Source: Bacteroidales bacterium (lineage in GTDB: Bacteria > Bacteroidota > Bacteroidia > Bacteroidales > UBA1715). From it: a DNA stretch of 64,000 nucleotides. The DNA is taken from assembly GCA_016714605.1 (NCBI GenBank), contig JADKDL010000010.1:22592-86591 (forward strand), given 5' to 3'. Shown piece after piece: positions 9,339 through 18,604 of the stretch. Under the pieces are notes generated by a model that was not told the origin of the DNA, ran no database searches, and was given only the letters and a program-made list of their open reading frames with translations. Each line of letters starts with the position of its first letter. Position 1 is the stretch's first letter. Made by a program: the position numbers and the translations under genes.

Positions 9339-11991
9339 GTATAATTTTTTTTAAAGCATCAATTAAATATGCGGTGTATTCAAGTGCTAAATTAAACGAA
9401 TTTTCAATATCAGAAAAGTTATTTTCTTTGCCCATATTTTCTAATATGAGAAATTTTTCTTTTACACTTTCAGCCCCAAATAAAGCAATTTCTCCTTTAA
9501 AAGAGTGAGCATCTAACATCAGTTTACGAGCATCTTTATTGTCAATATGCTGCCTCATTTTATTTAGTTTATTTTCGTGAGCATCAATAAAGTCGGTAAT
9601 TATTTCAACCAGAACAGCTTTCTTAAATACACCGAAATTGGAGTCAAATTCTTTTCTTGAAATTATATTATCAGGCATAGTTTTAGGTGTTTCTGGGTTT
9701 GAAATAGGAATGTTTTGTTCGGGTGTTGAGATATTATTCTCTTCTGAGCTTTGAAACTCTGTTTTTTTGTTATTGTCTATTTCTTTCAGAATTTCTATAA
9801 GTTTGGCTTCGTTTATAGGTTTAGAAATGTAGGCATTCATCCCTGCGTTGAGCATTTTCTCTTCATCTTCTTTATATGCAGCAGCTGTAAGCGCTATTAT
9901 AGGAATAGTTTTGAAATATTCATCATCAAAAGAGCGAATTTTTAGAGTAGCATCAATGCCGTTTAATTCGGGCATGTGCATGTCCATAAGAACACAATGA
10001 TATTGTTTGTTTGTAATTTTCTCAACAGCTAAAAGTCCGTTTTCAACTATATCAGTATGAATATGATATAGGTCTAGCAGATTTGCAATATATTTCTGAT
10101 TAATTTTGTTGTCTTCAGCAACAAGTATATTGAAGTTATTTGAAAACTTGTATTCGGTAGTCGTATTTATATGATTTTCTGATAGTTTTAGTTTTTCAAT
10201 CTCATTTTTTTCAGGTAATGGAAGTGGAATAGAGAAAGAAAAAGTGCTACCTTGGTTTATAATACTATGTATGGTAAGTGTACCTTCCATCATTTCAACT
10301 AGTTGCGAAGAGATTGAAAGCCCAAGTCCGGTACCTCCATATTTACGTGTAGTAGATGAGTCTGCTTGTGTAAATTTCTCAAAAATGCTGTGCTGTTTAT
10401 CTTCAGGTATTCCAATACCTGTGTCGGTAACTGAAACGTTTAATTGCGCTTTTTGCTCATGTTCGGTAACAGATATATTTAGCGTTACACCACCTTTATG
10501 AGTGAATTTCAGCGCATTGTTTATTAGATTTATTATAATTTGTTTTATTCTTGTAGCATCTGCATTTATATACACAGGCATATTTTGACTTGAAACATAG
10601 TGTAAGTATAGGTCTTTTTCAAGAGCTTTATATTCAAGAGTTTTAACGATTGTTTGAGCTAGAGTTTCTATATTAAATACGTAATAATCAAGTTCAATTT
10701 TTCCGGCTTCAATTTTTGAAATATCTAGGATATCGTTAATAATTTCGAGTAAAGATTCGGCAGCATTTTTAGTTAGTTCTGCATATTCTCTCTGCGTTTT
10801 ATCAAGTTCAGTTTTGAGCAAAAGTTCTGTCATGCCCAGTACTCCATGTATAGGAGTTCTTATTTCATGACTCATATTGGCAAGAAATTGCGATTTTTCT
10901 GCATTTGCTTTATCTGCAATGGCTCTTGCATTTTCAAGTTCAATATTTTGTTGATTAAGCTTCATGAGTATTGCTTGCATTTTGACGCTTTGTACGCTAT
11001 TTCTTTTAAATGCTTTTTCAATTTCTTGATGGTGGGCAACTACTAAATTTGTTTGTTCTTGAAGCTTTTTTTGTTGTTCAGAGATTTCAATTTCAGCACG
11101 TTTCAAATCAGAAATACCGGTATCAATAGTTACTAATCTGTCTAAATCTTCTCTATGATTTATAATAGGAGTAATGGTTCTTCTGAGCCAAATATTCTCT
11201 CCTGCTTTGTTTTGAATAACAGTTTCGAAGCTCAAAGACTTTTGACTTTCTATACACAGTAAAACGGTTTCTTCAATGTTATCGAATAAGCTATTTTGGT
11301 AGAGATTTTCACCAAACTTTTCAATATACTCTTCCATTGTGAAGCCAAGTAGTTTTATGAAGCCGTTATTTACCCATTCTAAATCTAACTGTGAATTGAA
11401 AATCATTATAGAATTATTGGTTTCTTTTACTACAATTTGAAATCGGTGTAGTTGAGATTCCTTTTCACGAAGTTCGTCGGTAAGTTCAGTTAGTTTTTCT
11501 TCAAAAATGCCAATTTTAATGTCATTTTCAGCAATATTTTTTTCTGCCTTTTCGAGTCGCAGTAAATTATTAAGAAAGGGAGATAGCGACTGTAGCTGAA
11601 AGTCAAGCGATTCTGATAAAGATACATTTGTAAAACTGAAATTTTGCAAATAAAACAGTGCAATAACTTGATCATTTGTAGTAAAAGGAATAATAAGAGA
11701 ATTTTGTTCGGAGTTAATGATTTCGTATTTTTTTCTAGTCAAAATACATGTATCCATTAATTCTTTTGGCACAAGTAATTCATTTTCAATTATTTTATTT
11801 TCGAAAAAGTCGGTATTGTTGCAATTATCTATGAATTGTAAAAATATCTGATTATTACTAATGTGACAAAATGCTGCCTTGGAATATTGTATATTATTTT
11901 GAATGTAAGTCAGTAAATGTAGTGCAAATGCTTTAGTGTTGGTTGCAGAAAATATTGTATAATACTCTTGATTAAAGGAGCTGTGCGTCAT
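9331..11991 (-). CDS. Hybrid sensor histidine kinase (GAF-like, PAS, HisKA, HATPase, REC, Hpt)
   Basis: Multidomain phosphorelay sensor of 886 aa with no membrane segment, so probably cytoplasmic. The order is: an N-terminal GAF-like region (about 10-145); coiled coil; PAS domain (about 180-300, FKLLGFTMEEY-like core); a second coiled coil (about 300-365); HisKA with the phospho-His at about 375 (NMSHEIRTPIHGV); HATPase_c with N box IINLINNALKFTHKGG, G1 DTGIGIP and G2 GGTGLGLSIS; a receiver with Asp at about 672 (VLMDMHMPELNG) and Lys in YISKPI; and a C-terminal Hpt with His at about 828 (DAHSFKGEIALFG). All phosphotransfer residues are present. No cognate response regulator is adjacent, but the tandem cyclases are nearby. 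Confidence 0.92.
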   Translation of the reverse strand: MTHSSFNQEYYTIFSATNTKAFALHLLTYIQNNIQYSKAAFCHISNNQIFLQFIDNCNNTDFFENKIIENELLVPKELMDTCILTRKKYEIINSEQNSLIIPFTTNDQVIALFYLQNFSFTNVSLSESLDFQLQSLSPFLNNLLRLEKAEKNIAENDIKIGIFEEKLTELTDELREKESQLHRFQIVVKETNNSIMIFNSQLDLEWVNNGFIKLLGFTMEEYIEKFGENLYQNSLFDNIEETVLLCIESQKSLSFETVIQNKAGENIWLRRTITPIINHREDLDRLVTIDTGISDLKRAEIEISEQQKKLQEQTNLVVAHHQEIEKAFKRNSVQSVKMQAILMKLNQQNIELENARAIADKANAEKSQFLANMSHEIRTPIHGVLGMTELLLKTELDKTQREYAELTKNAAESLLEIINDILDISKIEAGKIELDYYVFNIETLAQTIVKTLEYKALEKDLYLHYVSSQNMPVYINADATRIKQIIINLINNALKFTHKGGVTLNISVTEHEQKAQLNVSVTDTGIGIPEDKQHSIFEKFTQADSSTTRKYGGTGLGLSISSQLVEMMEGTLTIHSIINQGSTFSFSIPLPLPEKNEIEKLKLSENHINTTTEYKFSNNFNILVAEDNKINQKYIANLLDLYHIHTDIVENGLLAVEKITNKQYHCVLMDMHMPELNGIDATLKIRSFDDEYFKTIPIIALTAAAYKEDEEKMLNAGMNAYISKPINEAKLIEILKEIDNNKKTEFQSSEENNISTPEQNIPISNPETPKTMPDNIISRKEFDSNFGVFKKAVLVEIITDFIDAHENKLNKMRQHIDNKDARKLMLDAHSFKGEIALFGAESVKEKFLILENMGKENNFSDIENSFNLALEYTAYLIDALKKIIHE

Positions 11992-12280
11992 ATTATAACG
12001 TTTTGAGTTTTTTTATAAATAGTTTTCTTTTGAATAAAGATAAATATATAAACAAATTATTGTTTTGATTATAAAGTACATATTTTTTTTGTAAAACGTT
12101 TTAAAATAATATGTACTATGTATATTTTTGTATGTGGTAAATATGTAAGAAAAGATAACTATGTTTGTCAATAAAATAAATTTTCTCACTGAAAATATTA
12201 AATAGACAGGAGCTAGAAAAAGTATCACGCTTTTACTCCGAAATTAATTTTATAATTAACTCATTTTCAAAATAGTAATA

Positions 12281-12820
12281 ATGAAAAAGATATCAATAAT
12301 TTTGAGTGCCATAATTGCTTTATTATTAGTTTTATACTGGTATATAGGTGGTTTTGAGTCAATGAATGTAAAAAAGCAGTTGTATGGAGGTTTTATTATT
12401 GCTGGATTAGAATTTAAAGGGCCATATCATTTAGTTACAGCATCAATGGAACAGGCAGATAGTATTGCTCGTAGTTTGGGAGTAAATTCTACCCGTGGTT
12501 TTGGTGTATATTATGACAATCCTGAAACCACACCCGATACCGCATTGAGAAGTTTTGTAGGTAATATTATTGAAAAAGACGATTATTCTAAAATTGAGGC
12601 ATTGAAGAAAGCCGGATTGCGCATTGATTCCGTACCCGAAGTATCATCGTTGGTTATTGAAATGAAAATAAGAACCAAATTTGCTTATATGATTGGCCCA
12701 ATGAAAGCATATCCAAAATTGCAAAAGGCAATACAAGATAATTCTTGCATCCCGCAACTAACTATAGAAGTTTATGATATACCTGCTAAACGCACATATT
12801 ATGTAATGCAGTGTAAATAA
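12281..12820 (+). CDS. Membrane-anchored GyrI-like domain protein
   Basis: A 179 aa protein with an N-terminal hydrophobic segment (about 5-24, IIALLLVLYWYIGGF) followed by a soluble domain resembling the GyrI-like / effector-binding fold (GGFIIAGLEFKGPYH, GFGVYYDNPETTPD, and the end LTIEVYDIPAKRTYYVMQ). Other GyrI-like proteins bind small molecules, and the membrane-anchored form resembles TEX264-type proteins. It stands alone, convergent with the MSEP-CTERM gene. The substrate is unknown. Confidence 0.6.
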   Translation: MKKISIILSAIIALLLVLYWYIGGFESMNVKKQLYGGFIIAGLEFKGPYHLVTASMEQADSIARSLGVNSTRGFGVYYDNPETTPDTALRSFVGNIIEKDDYSKIEALKKAGLRIDSVPEVSSLVIEMKIRTKFAYMIGPMKAYPKLQKAIQDNSCIPQLTIEVYDIPAKRTYYVMQCK

Positions 12821-12937
12821 AAGATATGTAGATTTTAATTATTTAAAGCGTTATTAATCACGATTTTCTATTTTAGATACTTACTTGAATTGAGATTAGT
12901 TACACAGAGAAATACAGAGTTTGTATTTGTTTAATTA

Positions 12938-15754
12938 TTAAACAATAATTTTTCTTTTTTTGTAATAAGAATAAGCCAAAAATAAAACGAGTACAGCCAA
13001 AAGCCACCATAATTCCGGTTCGCTCATTTGCACTGTTTCTTCACCTAAATCGAGAGCATTATTGCCCGAAAGAGCTTGTGCTTGTTTCCTCTTGATCATT
13101 GCCTCTTGGGCTTTATTTTCAACAACTATATAAGAGGTTAGGGGAGTCATTATTTTTGATTTGAAACTTGCTGAGACTAAATTAGTCCATTCCTTATCAG
13201 AGGTTTCCGGTTTAATAATTTGCGACACCCAAGCAGCTTGCTGTTCTAGTCCGTCGAGCCAAAGTTTAGGTGTCTGTATCGTATTTGTAGATATATTTAC
13301 TGTTCGTTTTATTAATACAGATGCTGTGCTATCATCTCTTATATACCATTTTTTATTTTCTTTATCAGTATATAGATAAACACTATCAGCAGCATTTATG
13401 TATGCTAAATTTTTCTTCAAATCATATGAATTTACTGATAATGAGTATAGATTTAAGGTTCCTTCATTCGTTAATTGAAAATACTTATCAGATTCAGGAT
13501 AGCTAAATTCAATGTCAATAAAATTATTATTTATTATGGCATTCTCAATTGAATCTGTGACAAGAACAAATATTGGATAAGTATTCAAATTAGCTTTATA
13601 AGCTTCTATAAGTATCTTTCTGATTGTATAATCAACAAAAAATCCACCCTCAAAAGTATAGTTTTTGTAGATATTTTTCCAATCGTCATTAATAGTATAT
13701 TCTTTGCTGTAACTGTTTGCAAAACTAATTTTAGCATTCTTACTTAAATTACTATATTTATTACAAATATTATTGATGTTTTTGCTGTAGATATCTACTT
13801 TATTTTTCTGATTCACAGAAACATCAACAATAAAGTGAAGGTATGGTTCACGTTTTACTTTCTTTAGTTTTGATTTATATGATGAAGGAATAAATAATGC
13901 AAAATCAGTTTCTATTAAAGCATCTTTTTTTATTTCATTTTCATTACCTAGTTTTATATTGAACGTATCAATTTTGAGGGTAATTGGTTCTTTATGTATA
14001 AATTGTATGCCTGTTTTTCTTTTTTCATAATTAGCGAATGGAAAAACCTTAAAAGCTAATTTGTTTCCATTCAAATAATAAAGTAAACCAGGGTCTCTAT
14101 TTTCGTTTGTTATTTGAGAATAAACCCACAATGCAGTCTTTTTTTCGGTAAGTATACCATGTTTAATACTGTCATTTACATATAAATAATAGTCGCTAAC
14201 CCAGCAGCCTTGAGGTAACTGTATTATTGTGGAGTATTCAGAATTTCGCTGTGTATTATCATTAAATATCTCCATATCAACCCAAGTAATCCAAGCTTGC
14301 TGATTTTGGTCAAAACTGCTTCTTGTCTTTATATCAGTTATATAAACCCAATGGTCATTGCCTGAAATAAATGAGTCTGTTTCCTTTTTTTCTCCAAAAA
14401 ATACCTCATTTATATAATTCATTTTATTGTCGGAGAGGGTTAGATTATCGAGCACCAGCCAATTGAAATAAGCAGTCAGGTATGGCGTTTCATTTCCTGT
14501 TAGAAACATTCTGTTAGACCGTTTATGCTTGCTAATTCTACTCATACATTCTTTTACTTGAAGGGTGTTAAATGTGTATTGCTTTGAATAATCGGGTTTG
14601 TACAAATATTCTAAAATATTGGTCAATTCTTTTTTGTAAGATAGGTAGTAACCACTTATAGATGATGGTATTACCAAAAACCCGATAATCGATATTAAAA
14701 TAATGAGCTTTGGTTGGAAGTACTGTTTCAGGTATAAATAATCATCGTGCAGTTCCTGAATGGTGATAAAAAACAAAAAAAACGGACTTAATAATAATAT
14801 TCCCAACCCGATAAGAATAATTGCAGCAACAGATACCGGAATATATGGCATGAAAATAATAAAGAAGTAGGTAGTAAATGCAAACCCTATGCTTCGAAAA
14901 AAATAGAGAATAAGTCTGTAAATATTGTTCTTTAAATCTGGTAAACATATTACAATTCCATTAAAAATAGTGATGATGTAAAACCAAATATTTGAGAAAT
15001 TGCCCAAAAATCCATAATCATTGTTAATAAACGAGTGATTATTATAATTATTTAAAAATAAGCCTAGTAAAGGAAGAATTAAAGCAATTGGAATTTTCCA
15101 AGCTAAATTGAATTTTTTAGAAAAAAATGATTTTCTGCTAGCGAGAACATATAAACCACTTATTACAAAAAATAGAAAAACAACGGTGAAAAGAATTATT
15201 AAAATAAAGATAACATGAATATTGAAAACATCTTCTACTGGTTGCCAAAGCGGAAGTATAATCTGACCAAATATATACCACAATATTGGAATAGCAATAG
15301 TAATGTAAAATTGGGTTTTAGAATTTTTTATACTGCCATCATTAGTAAACTGCATAGCTATAGTTAATAAACTATATATGAGAGTAGGCATAAGAAATGT
15401 GCCGGCATAAAGCATGAAATATTCTGATGCCATCCAACTGGGAATCGTAAATGAAGGCATCAGGGTTTCAGAATAAATATAATATAAATAAAGATACACA
15501 ACATATACCTGAAGCGCCAAAAGACTATAATAAATAGAAATTTTCTTATTAAGAAGAGATGCTATGATTGAATAGCATAAACTAGCAATTCCTATTCCCA
15601 AAAGGCTATATCCAAAAGTTTTCCATAATAAAAGAGATTCTGTATCTAATAAGCTTTTTATTATTGTAAACTCTTGATAAAAGAGAAACAATAAAATGAT
15701 TGTTGGAACAGTATTAATTAATAAAAGCCATTTTGGGTTGAGCAAATTCTTCAT
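12938..15754 (-). CDS. MSEP-CTERM sorting-signal protein (multi-pass N-terminus, VIT/VWA-like periplasmic region)
   Basis: Large 938 aa membrane protein, the expected single target of the exosortase K encoded 10 bp upstream. Its C-terminus is diagnostic: the motif MSEPELWW followed by a hydrophobic segment (LLAVLVLFLAYSY) and the basic end KKRK. The N-terminal 370 residues hold about ten membrane segments. The region after that resembles a VIT (vault/inter-alpha-trypsin) domain (LPQGCWVSDYYLYVND, EKKTALWVYSQI, RDPGLL, FKVFPF) and then a VWA-like strand (LHFIVDVSVNQK). In the MSEP-CTERM / exosortase K scheme the C-terminal motif is processed at the membrane. The VIT/VWA assignment is my reading of the sequence and is less certain than the sorting signal. 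Confidence 0.85.
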   Translation of the reverse strand: MKNLLNPKWLLLINTVPTIILLFLFYQEFTIIKSLLDTESLLLWKTFGYSLLGIGIASLCYSIIASLLNKKISIYYSLLALQVYVVYLYLYYIYSETLMPSFTIPSWMASEYFMLYAGTFLMPTLIYSLLTIAMQFTNDGSIKNSKTQFYITIAIPILWYIFGQIILPLWQPVEDVFNIHVIFILIILFTVVFLFFVISGLYVLASRKSFFSKKFNLAWKIPIALILPLLGLFLNNYNNHSFINNDYGFLGNFSNIWFYIITIFNGIVICLPDLKNNIYRLILYFFRSIGFAFTTYFFIIFMPYIPVSVAAIILIGLGILLLSPFFLFFITIQELHDDYLYLKQYFQPKLIILISIIGFLVIPSSISGYYLSYKKELTNILEYLYKPDYSKQYTFNTLQVKECMSRISKHKRSNRMFLTGNETPYLTAYFNWLVLDNLTLSDNKMNYINEVFFGEKKETDSFISGNDHWVYITDIKTRSSFDQNQQAWITWVDMEIFNDNTQRNSEYSTIIQLPQGCWVSDYYLYVNDSIKHGILTEKKTALWVYSQITNENRDPGLLYYLNGNKLAFKVFPFANYEKRKTGIQFIHKEPITLKIDTFNIKLGNENEIKKDALIETDFALFIPSSYKSKLKKVKREPYLHFIVDVSVNQKNKVDIYSKNINNICNKYSNLSKNAKISFANSYSKEYTINDDWKNIYKNYTFEGGFFVDYTIRKILIEAYKANLNTYPIFVLVTDSIENAIINNNFIDIEFSYPESDKYFQLTNEGTLNLYSLSVNSYDLKKNLAYINAADSVYLYTDKENKKWYIRDDSTASVLIKRTVNISTNTIQTPKLWLDGLEQQAAWVSQIIKPETSDKEWTNLVSASFKSKIMTPLTSYIVVENKAQEAMIKRKQAQALSGNNALDLGEETVQMSEPELWWLLAVLVLFLAYSYYKKRKIIV

Positions 15755-15764
15755 TGATAATAAT

Positions 15765-16318
15765 TTAAGAATTAGATATAATTTCAGTGTTTTTTAATTT
15801 ATAAAGTATCTTTTTTTGTGCAATGAACTTAAGAAACAAATATAATAGAGTAAGCGATAGTAAATAGGTTAAAATGCCAATAGATTCATGTATTTCACTG
15901 TGATACTTATCAATGAATTGATTTTTAAAGCCGGAAATCTTTAATGCAATAATAATGCGTGAGCTGTTTATCGGTATTGTATAAATAAAGGCAAAGATGA
16001 GAGATAAGGGAATACATAAAAGTTTAGAAGAAAAACTTAAAGTTGAGTTTATACAATAAAAGCAGTCATGATGTAACAGAGTAATGCAAAATTTACACCC
16101 GAACATGATTTGTTAATAATAATATTAAATTCTCTAAAATAGAAACCGGAATTTGCAAAATATTCAATTGGTGAGCCAACAAAAAGGGCTACAAACTTAG
16201 CTGTTGGATAAAGAATTAAAAACAAATCATCGTTACTTAATGTCTGGTAGACAAATTTTACGATAATAAAAATTAAGGCTGAAATGATGAAAAACAATAA
16301 GTTTTTATTTTTTCTCAT
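15765..16318 (-). CDS. xrtK: Exosortase K, one frameshift
   Basis: Small multi-pass membrane transpeptidase-like enzyme of the exosortase/archaeosortase family. The first frame (16318 to about 16050) has two membrane segments and the catalytic Cys in NKSCSGVNFALLCYIM. The second (about 16060 to 15765) holds the Arg motif (TIPINSSRIIIALK) and the His motif (SEIHESIGILTYLLSL), giving the full Cys-Arg-His triad. The frames cross in an AT-rich stretch near 16045-16060, and a small indel there would give one protein of about 185 aa, normal for this small type. It directly precedes the gene for its MSEP-CTERM target on the same strand. Because the triad is complete, I think the break is a sequence error. 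Confidence 0.82.
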
Positions 16319-16619
16319 AAATTTATTCTAATCAATCAGTTGCGCCATTTATAGATTTAACCTAATTTAATTGGTAAGTTGTCTATTTCTAAATTGAAAT
16401 AAAGTGCAAATATTAGTGAAATTATATCAATAAAAGAATGAGAAAATTGAAAGATTTTATTTTAATTTGCAAATCCGCTTTAGTGTGTTGTGCGGTAAGA
16501 TTTTTTTATTATTAAAATTCTAATTATATGCTTTTTTTCGTTATATAATTGATTTTTTATAGGTAAAAATTTCAGAGTAATTAAGTACGTTTAATTAAAT
16601 ATTATAAAAATTTATCAAA
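16319..16619. other. Intergenic region between divergent xrtK and pfp
   Basis: About 300 bp, very AT-rich, separating divergently transcribed genes. I see no open frame, no convincing -33/-7 pair and no hairpin with a U-tract. Promoters for both genes must lie here, but I cannot point to them. Confidence 0.5.
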
Positions 16620-18269
16620 ATGGCTATTAGTGCATTACAGAAAGAAAGGGCAAAATATGCCCCAAAATTACCAAAATCATTAAAAGGTGGAGTAAAAGTA
16701 GTAGAAGGTGCTGCAACAAAATCAATAGCAGATCAGGAAGAAATTAAAAAATTATTTCCTAATACCTACGGAATGCCGTTGTTGACAATTGAATCGGGTT
16801 CAGCTACGACTTATCCTGCTCTAAACGTTGGTGTAATATTGTCTGGCGGTCAAGCTCCAGGTGGTCATAATGTTATTTCAGGTATATTTGATGGATTAAA
16901 AGCGCTAAATGCGGGTTCTAAACTGTATGGCTTTTTAGGAGGTCCTAGTGGCTTAGTAGAGCATCAGTATATTGAACTTACTGCTTCAATTATTGACGAA
17001 TATAGAAATACAGGTGGTTTTGATATAATTGGTTCAGGTAGAACAAAATTAGAAGAGACCGCACAATATGATAAAGGTGTAGAGGTTTGTAATAAGCTTG
17101 GAATAAAAGCTTTAGTAATTATTGGCGGAGACGATTCTAATACGAACGCTTGCGTGTTGGCTGAATATTACAAACAAAATAATACAGGAATTCAAGTTAT
17201 TGGTTGTCCGAAAACAATTGATGGTGACCTTAAAAACGAAATGATTGAAACTTCATTTGGTTTCGATACTGCATGTAAAGTATATTCTGAGTTGATTGGA
17301 AACATACAAAGAGATGCAAATTCAGCAAAAAAATACTGGCACTTTATTAAACTTATGGGAAGATCTGCTTCACATATTGGTTTGGAATGTGTGCTTCAAA
17401 CACAAGCAAATATCTGTATTATCTCTGAAGAGGTTGAACAAAAGAAACAAACTCTTGATGAAGTAGTAACATATATAGCTGAAATTGTTGCAAAAAGAGC
17501 TGCCAATAATGAAAATTTTGGTACAGCGCTTATCCCTGAAGGTCTTATTGAGTTTATACCATCGTTGAAAGTACTTATTTCTGAATTAAATGACACGCTT
17601 GCAGAAAAAGCAGCTAAATTTAATGCTATTGAAGCCGAATCAGAAAAAATATCTTTTGTTGCAAGTATTCTTAGTGCCGATTCAGCAAAAGCGTTTAAGT
17701 CATTACCTACTAATATTCAAGCTCAACTACTAGCAGATAGAGATCCGCACGGTAATGTTCAGGTTTCAAAAATTGAAACTGAGAAATTACTTATTGAGAT
17801 GGTAGCAGATAAGCTTAAAATATGGAAATCAGAAGGTAAATTTAAAGGTAAATTCAATGCACAAAATCACTTCTTTGGTTACGAAGGACGTTGTGCTGAT
17901 CCATAAAATTTTGACGCAGACTATTGCTATTCACTAGGTTATACTGCTTCAATTCTTATTTGTCAAGGCAAAACAGGTTATATGGCTTCAGTGAGAAATA
18001 CACAATCTCCAGCAGAACAGTGGATCGCCGGTGGTGTGCCAGTTACTATGATGATGAATATGGAGAAAAGACATGGACATATGAAACCGGTTATTCAAAA
18101 AGCTCTAGTTAGACTTGATGGTGCGCCTTATAAAGAATTCTTGAAAAATAGAGAAGATTGGGCTGTAAATACTAAATATATTTACCCGGGTCCTATACAA
18201 TATTTTGGTCCTACTGAAGTTTGCGACCAACCTACCAAAACCTTGTTACTAGAACAGGCTGGTAAATAA
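16620..18269 (+). CDS. pfp: PPi-dependent phosphofructokinase, interrupted by one in-frame stop
   Basis: Diphosphate--fructose-6-phosphate 1-phosphotransferase: reversibly phosphorylates fructose 6-phosphate with pyrophosphate in glycolysis. It is of the long (about 549 aa) Bacteroidota type. Visible motifs are VGVILSGGQAPGGHNV, VIIGGDDSNTNACVLAEY (the GGDD signature of PPi-users) and GCPKTIDGDLKNEM. Codon 429 (17904-17906) is TAA, but the same frame continues without any shift as NFDADYCYSLGYTASI through to PTKTLLLEQAGK and TAA at 18269. Relatives have Ser at the stop position (family knowledge), and TCA to TAA is one substitution. The 121 residues after the stop are well preserved, so this is either a sequencing error or a very recent nonsense mutation. 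Confidence 0.88.
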
Positions 18270-18292
18270 TTATTTGTGTGTTTATTTGTGAT

Positions 18293-18333
18293 AAATGGTT
18301 GCCGTTATATTTTAGTGGCAACCATTTTTTTTT
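18293..18333 (+). terminator. Intrinsic terminator after pfp
   Basis: An 11 bp perfect stem (AAATGGTTGCC at 18293-18303 pairing with GGCAACCATTT at 18317-18327) followed by a run of T. Confidence 0.85.
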
Positions 18334-18484
18334 CCTTTTTAAATTCTAATAATAGAGAATTTTCCTTTTGAGTTTTATAAAATAATAATGTTCTAGATTT
18401 ACTTTAAAATATAAATCTTAATTATAAATTTTTGGAAATTGAATATTTAATTGTTTTTCTAATAATAGATTTTGTTTTTGTAAA

Positions 18485-18512
18485 TTGTATTTCGCTACTT
18501 TTTTTATATTTG
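18485..18512 (+). promoter_or_regulatory. Promoter for the TPR sensor gene
   Basis: TTG at 18485-18487 and TATATTTG at 18505-18512, spaced by 17 bp, match the Bacteroidota consensus. The start codon at 18605 lies about 90 bp downstream. Confidence 0.55.
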
Positions 18513-18604
18513 CTTTAGAAATAGTATAGAGTATAAGTTCAGTAGTAAAAGTGAGGTCATCTTCTTATTAAATAAAATAGTAATTTGATATAAAAAAATA
18601 TTGC

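Noticed and set aside
12013..12228. A 71-codon minus-strand frame upstream of the hybrid kinase
   Set aside because: Composition is that of translated AT-rich spacer (Tyr, Ile, Phe, Lys only), with no ribosome-binding site or family.
17904..17906. Programmed read-through or recoding of TAA in pfp
   Set aside because: TAA is used as an ordinary stop throughout the window and no recoding signal is visible; an error or mutation is simpler.
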